Origin: Candidatus Magasanikiibacteriota bacterium | Lineage (GTDB): Bacteria > Patescibacteriota > Patescibacteriia > Magasanikbacterales > UBA922 | Direction: 5' to 3' | Assembly (NCBI GenBank): GCA_012800155.1 | Contig: JAAZJX010000070.1 | Location: forward strand, 1-22,431 | DNA length: 22,431 bases | Shown: one piece after another, positions 1-6,513 of the stretch | Layout: every line of letters starts with the position of its first letter | Numbering within the stretch: the first letter of the stretch is position 1 | Made by a program: the position numbers and the translations under genes | The notes under the pieces: model-generated | The model's database searches: none | What the model was told of the DNA's origin: nothing | The model's input: only the letters and a program-made list of their open reading frames with translations

Positions 1-114
1 TAATTGAGCATAAACAGGTTGAGGATAAAAAGTAAAACCAACAAATTCTACAAAGAAAAATATAGCTAAAAGAAAAGTAATAATTATTTTTTTAATTTTA
101 GAATTTCTTAGCAT
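1..114 (-). CDS. N-terminus of a secreted protein, partial (runs off the left edge)
   Basis: An open frame starts at ATG 114-112 and stays open for 38 codons to the window edge. The visible protein starts MLRNSKIKKI, then has a hydrophobic core of about 15 residues (IIITFLLAIFFFVEFVGF), then ends FYPQPVYAQL. This is a classic Sec signal peptide: a basic n-region, an h-region, and a likely signal peptidase I site after VYA. The mature protein lies outside the window, so its function cannot be told. The start codon follows the stop codon of the calcium-binding-repeat gene by one base (TAA-T-ATG), so the two are almost certainly cotranscribed and translationally coupled. Signal peptide clear; identity unknown. 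Confidence 0.7.
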   Translation of the reverse strand, partial: MLRNSKIKKIIITFLLAIFFFVEFVGFTFYPQPVYAQL

Positions 115-115
115 A

Positions 116-793
116 TTATTGAAAATTTGAGGCTGTAGTTGTGCCTAAAACACTAATATCTTGTTGTAATAAATTTTTTGATAAATTTATTAAAGTCTCA
201 TCATCAATTTTATTTAATTCTTCTTCAGAAATTTCTCCTGTCATTAATAATAAAGCGCGCAAAGAATCTGGTTTTAATAATGCTTCAGTATAAGCATTAT
301 TACCAGTTTGTTCATTAGCAAATATTCCAGCATCCTCACCTATATCATACACATTAGTTGAAAAATCTAATAAAGGACTAGCACCAATCTCATTTATCGT
401 ACTAGTTGAATTCATACCACTTTCCTCATCCCAACCAACACATTCACCACTTTTTTCATTACAAAGAGGATTCATACCTTTGTCTAATTCATCTTTATCA
501 TTAATACCATCTGAATCTGTATCTGCTAAATAAGGACTAGTTTTATATACATATAATTCATCCCAATCTGATAAACCATCTCCATCTGTATCAATACTTT
601 TCAATCTACCTTCAGTATCATGAATTACTGCTTCTTCATCATAAACTAAAAAATTAATAGCAAAAGGATTATAAATAGTATTGCGAATCTGTAATAAACC
701 TAAAACAATCACTAATACAGCAAAAACTAACAATAAGACAAAACCTGTCCTTTGTTCTTTAGACAAATTTAATTTTTTTTGGCTATTATCCAT
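116..793 (-). CDS. Membrane-anchored protein with thrombospondin type 3-like calcium-binding repeats
   Basis: 225 residues from ATG at 793. A short charged N-terminus is followed by one transmembrane segment (about residues 17-36) and then an extracytoplasmic region. Two aspartate-rich loops, DTDGDGLSD (68-76) and DTDSDGIND (91-99), match the DxDxDGxxD calcium-binding pattern of thrombospondin type 3/dockerin-like repeats; two cysteines follow (111, 118). The C-terminal half has no motif I recognise. The frame can be extended to a TTG at 814, but a good promoter (-10 TATAAT at 819-824) puts transcription start near 812, so the ATG at 793 is the better start; AAGG lies about 11 bases before it. 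It overlaps nothing and leads directly into the signal-peptide gene. Likely a surface or cell-envelope protein; exact role unknown. Confidence 0.75.
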   Translation of the reverse strand: MDNSQKKLNLSKEQRTGFVLLLVFAVLVIVLGLLQIRNTIYNPFAINFLVYDEEAVIHDTEGRLKSIDTDGDGLSDWDELYVYKTSPYLADTDSDGINDKDELDKGMNPLCNEKSGECVGWDEESGMNSTSTINEIGASPLLDFSTNVYDIGEDAGIFANEQTGNNAYTEALLKPDSLRALLLMTGEISEEELNKIDDETLINLSKNLLQQDISVLGTTTASNFQ

Positions 794-818
794 AAAAGGA
801 TTAACCTTAAACAATTAC

Positions 819-847
819 ATTATAACAAAAAAATATAATTCAAACAA
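819..847 (-). promoter_or_regulatory. Sigma70-type promoter for the calcium-binding-repeat gene
   Basis: Reading the minus strand, -35 TTGTTT (847-842), a 17-base spacer, then -10 TATAAT (824-819) preceded by TG (extended -10). Predicted start of transcription is near 812, about 19 bases before the ATG at 793. The -10 matches consensus fully; the -35 matches 4 of 6. Confidence 0.5.
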
Positions 848-939
848 TTTATTAATAATTAAATGGGGATAAATATCTTATTATTCAAAAACTCAAACAA
901 CTTAACTTTTAAATATCCTTATATTTAATTATTAAAAAA

Positions 940-1794
940 CTATTTAATATCTAAATTATTAATTATTTTTTTCCATTGAGCCACACTTAATTCTTCAGCT
1001 CTTATCATTTCATTACCAACCTTATTTTTCAAAATATTTTTTACTTTATCTTTATCAAGTTGTAAACCTTCAGACAAATTACGCCACAATTGTTTTCTTT
1101 TATTAGCAAAACCTGCTTTCATTACTCTGAAAAATAAATCAATTTCTGATTTTTCTGATTTTTTATTTTTCTGATTTTTTATTTTTATATATAAAACTGC
1201 ACTATCTACTTTTGGACTAGGCCAAAAAGAACCTCGCGAAACTTTAGTAATAATTATTGGTTCAGCAAAATATTGCACTGAAATAGCCAAAACTGACATT
1301 TCACCCGGCTTAGCGCAAATTCTCTCAGCCACTTCTTTTTGAACCATAATTGTAATACTTTCAGGTTTATTTTCTAATTCCAAAATCTTTCTCAAAATAT
1401 TAGAAGTAATTTGATAAGGAAGATTCGCCACAACTTTATATTGTTGTATTTTATTACTAATATCTTGAATTTTATTTAAAGCATTACCATAAATAATTTC
1501 TAAATTATTTAATTTCTTATTTACAATTTTCTCTTGCCAATAATTTTCTAATTTTCTTTCAATTTCAAAAGCAATTACTTTCTTAGCTTCTTTTACCAAA
1601 GCTAAAGTTAAAACACCAAAACCTGGACCAATTTCTAAAATTGTATCTGTTTTTTTTATTTTCGCTACTTCCAACATTTTCTTTATTGGTGCCTCAGTAA
1701 TAAGATAATTTTGTCCATATTTTTTAGAAGGATTCAAACTACACTCCTGACAAAGTTTTTGTAAATGAGTTGGTTTGAATAAATCATTATACAT
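940..1794 (-). CDS. rsmA: 16S rRNA (adenine1518/1519-N6)-dimethyltransferase RsmA (KsgA)
   Basis: 284 residues, usual family length. It dimethylates two adjacent adenines in the 3'-terminal helix of 16S rRNA, using S-adenosylmethionine, during late 30S assembly. Visible motifs: the N-terminal family signature as KKYGQNYLI (24-32, normally GQNFL), SAM motif I EIGPGFG (54-60), acidic residue E78 after the second strand, catalytic motif NLPY (124-127), and the C-terminal FFRVMKAGFANKRKQL segment. Odd: between about residues 204 and 218 there is a lysine/glutamate-rich low-complexity stretch encoded by near-tandem copies of a short A/T repeat (1141-1190), not typical of RsmA. Starts at ATG with no Shine-Dalgarno; ends in TAG. 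It stands 143 bp from the upstream glycosidase-like gene, a gap made mostly of A and T runs with no clear promoter. Confidence 0.95.
   Translation of the reverse strand: MYNDLFKPTHLQKLCQECSLNPSKKYGQNYLITEAPIKKMLEVAKIKKTDTILEIGPGFGVLTLALVKEAKKVIAFEIERKLENYWQEKIVNKKLNNLEIIYGNALNKIQDISNKIQQYKVVANLPYQITSNILRKILELENKPESITIMVQKEVAERICAKPGEMSVLAISVQYFAEPIIITKVSRGSFWPSPKVDSAVLYIKIKNQKNKKSEKSEIDLFFRVMKAGFANKRKQLWRNLSEGLQLDKDKVKNILKNKVGNEMIRAEELSVAQWKKIINNLDIK
1141..1190. repeat. Short A/T-rich tandem-like repeat inside rsmA
   Basis: The plus strand shows the unit TTTTTCTGATTTT recurring about three times with T-rich linkers. It is in frame within rsmA and encodes a K/N/S/E-rich stretch just before the conserved FFR segment. 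It resembles simple intergenic repeats rather than conserved protein sequence. Confidence 0.6.
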
Positions 1795-1937
1795 AATAAC
1801 AATTTTGATTTTCTTTTTTATATTGATTGCTCTTTTTTTAAAAAAGAAAAAAGAAAATTTTATTTAAATTACTTTCAATCTTTTTTTAAAAAAATAAATA
1901 ATTCTTTTTCTTTTCCTTTATAAGGAAGTATAAAAAA

Positions 1938-3131
1938 TTATTCTTTTTTCAATCCAGCTGAAGTATATTTATTACTAGCATTCCACAAAAGCCAACCCCC
2001 ATCTGAAACTTTTTCTATTTCCTCAATTTGAGCTCTAATTAAAGTACCATCAGAATAAACTGCTCCCATATCAAACGCTTGAATCCAAGGTCTAACTTTG
2101 GCACGCTTGTCTACAAAATATGTTAAACCTTTTTTCATGCCATTTTGAATAACTAGTCTAGGATTAGCAGCTGGATTGTCTAAACCTAAATGTCCCACTG
2201 GATAATGCGAAGGATACATCATTGGACAAATATAATCTGTTTCATCAACAGCATCTTCTAAGCGTTGACCAATTGACATTCCATCATGGCGTTCCATTAC
2301 AAAACCAAAAAAATCTAAAGAAAGCCAAGCTGGTTCTTGACTAAGTTTAATATTAAGATAATTAAAAAAATCATGCATAATTTCATGTTTTTCTTTTTCA
2401 CCATTTGTATAAATAACCTTACTCATATCCCCATCAGAAGGAAATCTTACATAATCAAAATTAATTTCATCAAAACCCAAACGAATAGCTTCTCGAGCAA
2501 TAGCTACATTATAATTCCATATTTCCATTCTCGTAGGATCTACCCATGCCAAACCTTTATGATCATACCACAAACCTCCAGACTTAGAATGAATTGCCCA
2601 TTCTGGTTTTTTCCTAGCTAAAATAGGATCTTGAAAAACAGTTTGTCTAGCAATCACATAAATATCATTATCATGAAATTTTTTTATCAAAGCTTTAACA
2701 TCACCAAGTCTATTATCTTCTGTTTTTAATTCATTTACCCAAAGTAAATTACTATCATAAAGTACTAATCCTGAATAATCTTTAATATCAATTACTACTG
2801 CATTTAATTCTGTTTTATTTATTAAATCAATAATTTGTTCTACTTTTTTAGGACTACCTGCTGAATAAGCTGTTAAATACAAACCTTTTACTTCTCTTTT
2901 TTGAGGTTTTTCTTTTTTAATTATTCCCATAGTCATATTATAACCAGTGCGCTGATAAAGTGAGACTACCATTTTTTTATCTACTTCAGATAAACTCACA
3001 TTTTCCCAAGCTCTTACAGTCTCTTGCCAAGAAAACCAAATAACTAAAATAGAAAACCAGAAAAAACCTAATATAATAATAGTATAAAGATAAGGATGTT
3101 TATTATGAATTTTTAAATTTTTTTTAATCAT
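1938..3131 (-). CDS. Putative glycoside hydrolase, DUF4015 family, membrane-anchored
   Basis: 397 residues. One N-terminal transmembrane segment (about 15-35) acts as an anchor or uncleaved signal, so the catalytic domain should sit outside the membrane. From residue 82 the sequence follows the DUF4015 putative glycosidase pattern: KGLYLTAYSAG, then NAVVIDIKDYSG (about 110-121), a strand ending ARQTVFQDP, then INFDYVRFPSDG (about 223-234), the place in this TIM-barrel-like family where acidic catalytic residues are expected, and finally the PMMYPSHYP segment. The substrate is unknown; cell-wall or exopolysaccharide cleavage is a reasonable inference. It begins 10 bases after the stop of tsaC with no Shine-Dalgarno, so it is probably the third gene of a prfB-tsaC unit. 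A TTCCTT/AAGGAA hairpin lies just after its stop but lacks a proper U tract. Confidence 0.85.
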   Translation of the reverse strand: MIKKNLKIHNKHPYLYTIIILGFFWFSILVIWFSWQETVRAWENVSLSEVDKKMVVSLYQRTGYNMTMGIIKKEKPQKREVKGLYLTAYSAGSPKKVEQIIDLINKTELNAVVIDIKDYSGLVLYDSNLLWVNELKTEDNRLGDVKALIKKFHDNDIYVIARQTVFQDPILARKKPEWAIHSKSGGLWYDHKGLAWVDPTRMEIWNYNVAIAREAIRLGFDEINFDYVRFPSDGDMSKVIYTNGEKEKHEIMHDFFNYLNIKLSQEPAWLSLDFFGFVMERHDGMSIGQRLEDAVDETDYICPMMYPSHYPVGHLGLDNPAANPRLVIQNGMKKGLTYFVDKRAKVRPWIQAFDMGAVYSDGTLIRAQIEEIEKVSDGGWLLWNASNKYTSAGLKKE

Positions 3132-3141
3132 TTTTAAAAAA

Positions 3142-3747
3142 TTATTTTATAACTAATTCACCTTGACGCAAAATAATCACTTTTTCACCAACTAATTTAA
3201 TAATTGTTGAAGGCGATTGATGAGGTAAAATACCTCCATCAATAATTAAATCTGGTTGTTCTTTTTCATTTTGATATATTTTTAAAATATCTTCAATTTC
3301 ATAAGGATTAGACATTTGAGTAATATTAGCAGAAGTAGAAACTATGGGCTTGCCTAATTGTTTAGACAATTCATGAGCTAAAGGATGATCAGTCACTCGA
3401 AAAGCAACTGTATTATCTTTAGCTATTACTCCTTGAGCTAAATTATTTCTAAATTTTATTGGTGCCACAATTGTCAAAGGACCAGGCCAATATTTATCTG
3501 ATAATTCTTGTAATTTTGGTGTCCATTCAATATATTTTAACATCATTGCTAAGTCAGCCACAATCATCAAAACTGATTTTTCTTGTTGTCTTTTTTTAAT
3601 TGTAAAAATTTTATCAACAGCTTCTTGATTAGTAGCATCACAACCTAAACCATAAACAGTTTCTGTAGGATAAACCAAAGTTTTACCTTCTTCTAAAAAA
3701 TTAATTATTTCTTGAATATTTAAATTTTCTTGCTTTTTTATAATCAT
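3142..3747 (-). CDS. tsaC: L-threonylcarbamoyladenylate synthase (TsaC/YrdC/Sua5 family)
   Basis: 201 residues, matching the single-domain YrdC/TsaC form rather than full Sua5. It makes threonylcarbamoyl-AMP from threonine, bicarbonate and ATP, the first step of the t6A modification at position 37 of ANN-decoding tRNAs. Motifs: YPTETVYGLGCDA (26-38), the IKKRQQEKSVLMIV segment, KYWPGPLTIV, AFRVTDHPLA and STSANI. These cover the ATP and threonine-binding cleft of the family. It starts 19 bases after the prfB stop; that gap holds a 7-bp tandem repeat which places three ATG triplets seven bases apart in different frames, of which only the last (3747) opens this protein. Ends in TAA, 10 bases before the DUF4015 gene. 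Confidence 0.93.
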   Translation of the reverse strand: MIIKKQENLNIQEIINFLEEGKTLVYPTETVYGLGCDATNQEAVDKIFTIKKRQQEKSVLMIVADLAMMLKYIEWTPKLQELSDKYWPGPLTIVAPIKFRNNLAQGVIAKDNTVAFRVTDHPLAHELSKQLGKPIVSTSANITQMSNPYEIEDILKIYQNEKEQPDLIIDGGILPHQSPSTIIKLVGEKVIILRQGELVIK

Positions 3748-3767
3748 AAATCATAAATCATAAATCT
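3745..3767. repeat. 7-bp tandem repeat in the prfB-tsaC junction
   Basis: Three copies of CATAAAT on the plus strand (ATTTATG in transcript sense) fill the short gap between the prfB stop and the tsaC start. Copy number would move or add start codons: ATGs occur at 3761, 3754 and 3747. The first closes at a TGA after five codons, the second runs out of frame, and the third is tsaC. Confidence 0.6.
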
Positions 3768-4870
3768 TAAATCTTTTTAATCCAACGCAAATAAGCTTCT
3801 ACAAATTGATCTAAGTCTCCATTTAAAACACCAACATCATCTGTTGTTTCATATTCTGTTCGTAAATCTTTTACTAAATGATAAGGGTGTAAAACATAAG
3901 ATCTTATTTGATTACCCCATTCTGGAGATTTATATTCACCTCTTAATTTTTGTTTTTCTAATTCTTCTTCATCATCTTTAATTTTTTGTAATTTTGATTT
4001 CAATATTTTCAAAGCATTTTCTTTATTTTGTTGTTGAGATCTTTCATTTTGACAAGAAACAGAAATATTAGTTGGTAAATGCACTATTCTAACTGCTGAA
4101 TAAGTAGTATTTACACTTTGACCACCATGTCCACCAGACATAAAAGTATCTATTCTTAAATCTTTAGGATCAATCTCTAAAGTTTCTGATTCTTCTAATT
4201 CTGGAATCACTTCTACCAAAGCAAAAGAAGTGTGACGCATTTTTTCTGCATCAAATGGAGAAATACGAACTAAACGATGAGTTCCATGTTCAGATTTTAA
4301 ATAACCATAAGCAAAATCTCCTTCAACTTTTAAAAGAACTGATTTATAACCTGCTTCTTGACCACGCACTTCTTCTAAAATAACTACCTGCCAATTTTTA
4401 TTTTCAAAATAACGCAAATACATTCTCAATAACATTTCTACCCAATCTTGAGCTTCAGTTCCACCGCTCCCAGCATGAATAGACATAATAACATTATTTT
4501 TATCATTTTTTTCTCCCAAAAGAGTATTAAACTCTAATTTATTTACAGCCTGATTAATTATTTGATATTGTTTTTCTAAATCTTCACGCAAATTTACTTC
4601 TTGATCCAATTCATCCATTTTAGCTATTTCTAAAAGATCTTTGGATTTTTTATATAACTCTTTCCAATCATTTTGTTCTTGTTCTAAAAAATTTAATCTT
4701 TTACTTTTTTTACTAGCTTTTTCTTGATCTTGCCAAAAATTGGATTGATTCATTTCTTCATGTAAAACAATAATTTCTTTATTTTTTTCTTCTAAACGCA
4801 ACATTACTTGTAAATCAACAAGTTTTTGTTTTAATTCTTCTAAAGATTTTACTAATTCATTCATTTCCAT
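3767..4870 (-). CDS. prfB: Peptide chain release factor 2 (RF2)
   Basis: 367 residues, usual RF2 length. It reads UAA and UGA stop codons and triggers peptide release. Domains: N-terminal helical domain with a coiled-coil look (1-110), central domain with the stop-codon reading tripeptide SPF (204-206), and the catalytic GGQ loop (249-251) in the context GGHGGQSVN. The frame is continuous from the ATG, so the programmed +1 frameshift site (an early in-frame UGA) that autoregulates RF2 in many bacteria is absent. The residue after GGQ is serine rather than the common histidine. A TTGTCA-17-TAAAAT promoter ends eight bases before the ATG, which would leave almost no leader. The ATG at 4864 is a possible alternative start. 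It heads a prfB-tsaC-DUF4015 cluster. Confidence 0.96.
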   Translation of the reverse strand: MEMNELVKSLEELKQKLVDLQVMLRLEEKNKEIIVLHEEMNQSNFWQDQEKASKKSKRLNFLEQEQNDWKELYKKSKDLLEIAKMDELDQEVNLREDLEKQYQIINQAVNKLEFNTLLGEKNDKNNVIMSIHAGSGGTEAQDWVEMLLRMYLRYFENKNWQVVILEEVRGQEAGYKSVLLKVEGDFAYGYLKSEHGTHRLVRISPFDAEKMRHTSFALVEVIPELEESETLEIDPKDLRIDTFMSGGHGGQSVNTTYSAVRIVHLPTNISVSCQNERSQQQNKENALKILKSKLQKIKDDEEELEKQKLRGEYKSPEWGNQIRSYVLHPYHLVKDLRTEYETTDDVGVLNGDLDQFVEAYLRWIKKI

Positions 4871-4877
4871 AAATATT

Positions 4878-4906
4878 ATTTTACCTGAAAATTATTTACC
4901 TGACAA
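4878..4906 (-). promoter_or_regulatory. prfB promoter predicted to give a leaderless mRNA
   Basis: On the minus strand, -35 TTGTCA (4906-4901), exactly 17 bases, -10 TAAAAT (4883-4878). With the usual distance of 7, transcription would begin at about 4871, next to the A of the start codon at 4870. There is no Shine-Dalgarno. The spacer and -10 contain the direct repeat CAGGTAAA(A/T)AAT. Confidence 0.5.
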
Positions 4907-4920
4907 CTAAAAAATTAAAA

Positions 4921-5050
4921 CAAAAAAAGCCCAAAGTTGGATACAGCCCATAACACCGCTCAGATATGATTTCGTGATGCCTGTCAGTAACACGGAATCG
5001 CTGACGAGTACTACGCGCCGAGTCCAACTCTGGACTTTTTACATATTACA
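4921..5050 (-). ncRNA. Unidentified structured small RNA upstream of prfB
   Basis: This is a GC-richer island in A/T intergenic DNA with no open frame. The 5' and 3' ends pair in a 16-bp helix (5038-5023 with 4941-4926) followed by seven U, which also works as an intrinsic terminator. Inside: a 5-bp stem (5022-5018 with 4963-4959) stacked directly on the terminal helix; a hairpin 5005-5001/4987-4983; and a 9-base loop segment (4999-4991) that can pair 8 of 9 with 4976-4968, giving a possible pseudoknot. Three mismatches on the plus strand (C.A) become G.U pairs on the minus strand, supporting minus transcription; one position in the pseudoknot favours plus. The 5' end can instead form a local GUCC-AGAGUU-GGAC hairpin. 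It lacks the signatures of SRP RNA, RNase P, tmRNA, 5S rRNA or the riboswitches I know. Confidence 0.72.
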
Positions 5051-5055
5051 ATTTA

Positions 5056-5084
5056 ATTGTAACATAAAAAAATAATTTTGTCAA
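5056..5084 (-). promoter_or_regulatory. Consensus promoter of the small RNA
   Basis: On the minus strand, -35 TTGACA (5084-5079, perfect), 17-base spacer, TG, then -10 TACAAT (5061-5056). Predicted start is near 5049, about 11 bases before the terminal helix. The -10 lies inside a perfect palindrome, TTACAATT-T-AATTGTAA (5046-5062), which could be an operator or just a symmetric -10. Confidence 0.7.
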
Positions 5085-5105
5085 AGATAAATATTAAATA
5101 AAAAT

Positions 5106-5119
5106 GGCTTAAATAAGCC
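5106..5119 (-). terminator. Weak intrinsic terminator after the O-antigen ligase-like gene
   Basis: GGCTT/AAGCC stem with a 4-base loop, followed on the minus strand by ATTTTTATTT. It lies 58 bases beyond the stop of the gene ending at 5177. The stem is short, so this is tentative. Confidence 0.4.
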
Positions 5120-5176
5120 AAATTGTGTATAAAGAGTGGATTAATTGTGGGCAAATAGCCAATTTAGCTAAAATAA

Positions 5177-6505
5177 TTATTTTTTTACTAAAATAAGAGA
5201 AAAAAATAAAGAATTTAATAATAAACCTATATAAAAAGACCACAAATAATGATCTAGAAATAATAGAATAATCAAACAAAATATCGCATAAATAAGCCAA
5301 AAAAAATCTTTTTTTGATAATCTAGAACTTAAAAAAACAAAAAAAGTTATTATTAAAAAAATAAATAACAAAATACCTACCAAACCCAACTCTGCCAACA
5401 TTAATAAACAAACATTATGTACTGGCTGATAAAGCCAACCAGCAAAATTAGGATTTAAATTATGAAGAGCAAAAATATAATTACCAGCACCTACACCAAA
5501 CCAAAAATTTTCTGACCAAATATTTAAAGCCTGACTAACACTTCCTACTCTTTCTTGAATTGATTGAATTTCATTAACTGATTCTACTAAAATCCTAGAC
5601 TGAAAAACTGATCCTAAAGAAAATAATAATACAAAAAATAAAACTAAACTAAAAATAGCAATCTGATTAATTATTTTATTTTTATTTATAAAAGAATATA
5701 TTAAAAATCCTAAAATTAAAAAAAAGATAGTTAAAAGTGCTGCTCGACTAAAAGTAAAAAATAAAGTTAACATTAATAAGCCAATAAAAAAATAACTTAT
5801 CAAAGTAGATTTTTCTTTTTTACCAAAAAATAAAATACTAACTAAAAAAACTATTACTAAATAACCAGCAAAAATATTAGGATGAGCAAAACTTCCATAA
5901 GCTCTTAATAATCTTCCAAATTCTCCCACTACTACGGAACTACCTGCTTCCCAAATTGGTTGAATAGTCAAACCAAGATATTTATTAGAAAAAGTAAACT
6001 GAAAAATAAATTGAAATAATCCTAAAAAAATTGGTATTACTGAACCTAAAATAATCCAACGAGCAATTTCTTTTTTAGATAATAAACCAAAACTTAAAAT
6101 AAAAAACAATAAAAACATTTCCATAATTCTAAGAGCCTGTTGCCAAGCAATAGAAAAATCAAATGCCCAAAAAGCAGAAGCTAAACAATAAATAATAAAT
6201 AAAAAAACTGAAAAAACAAAAATTCTATCTCGAGAAATTGAAAATTTATTGGAAATTGAAAATTTACGCTGTTTCCAATATAAAATAATAAATAATAAAA
6301 CAATTAGCCAAAGTAAAATTTCACTAACATAAAATCCCAAAGTTCCAAATTGATTTTTATAATCTCCAAAAAAAGATTCTTGATAAATCCAAATTGTTTG
6401 CCAAGGAAGAATAAATAAAAATAACTTAACTAAAAAATTCAAAATCGTAGTTATTGAAAATTGGAAATTTATTGGAAATTGAAAATTGAAAATTGAAAAT
6501 TTCAT
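5177..6505 (-). CDS. O-antigen ligase/polymerase-like integral membrane protein (Wzy_C type)
   Basis: 442 residues, strongly hydrophobic, with around ten or more transmembrane segments. The family joins or polymerises lipid-linked glycans on the outer face of the cytoplasmic membrane. Supporting motifs: a large loop region after about residue 200 with RAYGSFAHPNIFAGYL, GVGAGNY, and the PVHNVCLLMLAELGLVG segment, the characteristic HN...L..ELG..G signature of Wzy/WaaL proteins; conserved arginines (FTFSRAALL) also fit. The substrate is unknown. It begins 8 bases after the upstream nucleotidyltransferase-like gene, so the two are likely one unit. Odd: the first 20 residues and a cytoplasmic loop around residues 80-90 are encoded by copies of the same A/T-rich DNA repeat read in different frames. 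The true translation start may therefore be uncertain. Confidence 0.85.
   Translation of the reverse strand: MKFSIFNFQFPINFQFSITTILNFLVKLFLFILPWQTIWIYQESFFGDYKNQFGTLGFYVSEILLWLIVLLFIILYWKQRKFSISNKFSISRDRIFVFSVFLFIIYCLASAFWAFDFSIAWQQALRIMEMFLLFFILSFGLLSKKEIARWIILGSVIPIFLGLFQFIFQFTFSNKYLGLTIQPIWEAGSSVVVGEFGRLLRAYGSFAHPNIFAGYLVIVFLVSILFFGKKEKSTLISYFFIGLLMLTLFFTFSRAALLTIFFLILGFLIYSFINKNKIINQIAIFSLVLFFVLLFSLGSVFQSRILVESVNEIQSIQERVGSVSQALNIWSENFWFGVGAGNYIFALHNLNPNFAGWLYQPVHNVCLLMLAELGLVGILLFIFLIITFFVFLSSRLSKKDFFWLIYAIFCLIILLFLDHYLWSFYIGLLLNSLFFSLILVKK
6236..6266. repeat. Interspersed A/T-rich repeat, copy 2, inside the O-antigen ligase-like gene
   Basis: It shares at least 20 identical bases with copy 1 at the 5' end of the same gene (core on the minus strand: TTTCAATTTCCAATAAATTT). 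Here it encodes FSISNKFSIS in the loop between two membrane segments. Confidence 0.65.
6454..6503. repeat. Interspersed A/T-rich repeat, copy 1, at the start of the O-antigen ligase-like gene
   Basis: Near-tandem units of TTTTCAA and TTTCCAA on the minus strand give the unusual N-terminus FSIFNFQFPINFQFSI. The same core occurs in copy 2 (6236-6266) in another reading frame. Confidence 0.65.
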
Positions 6506-6513
6506 TAACTAAA

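Noticed and set aside
681..872. Plus-strand frame opposite the calcium-binding-repeat gene
   Set aside because: Antisense shadow with K/N-rich composition and no start signals.
4921..5050. SRP RNA, 5S rRNA, tmRNA or hammerhead ribozyme identity for the small RNA
   Set aside because: The GGAAGGAAGCAG-like SRP domain, 5S loop sequences, tRNA-like ends and the GAAA part of a hammerhead core are all missing, although CUGACGA occurs on the plus strand.
5109..5300. Minus-strand open frame of 63 codons
   Set aside because: It lies mostly in another frame of the O-antigen ligase-like gene and its 3' flank; low-complexity hydrophobic residues only.
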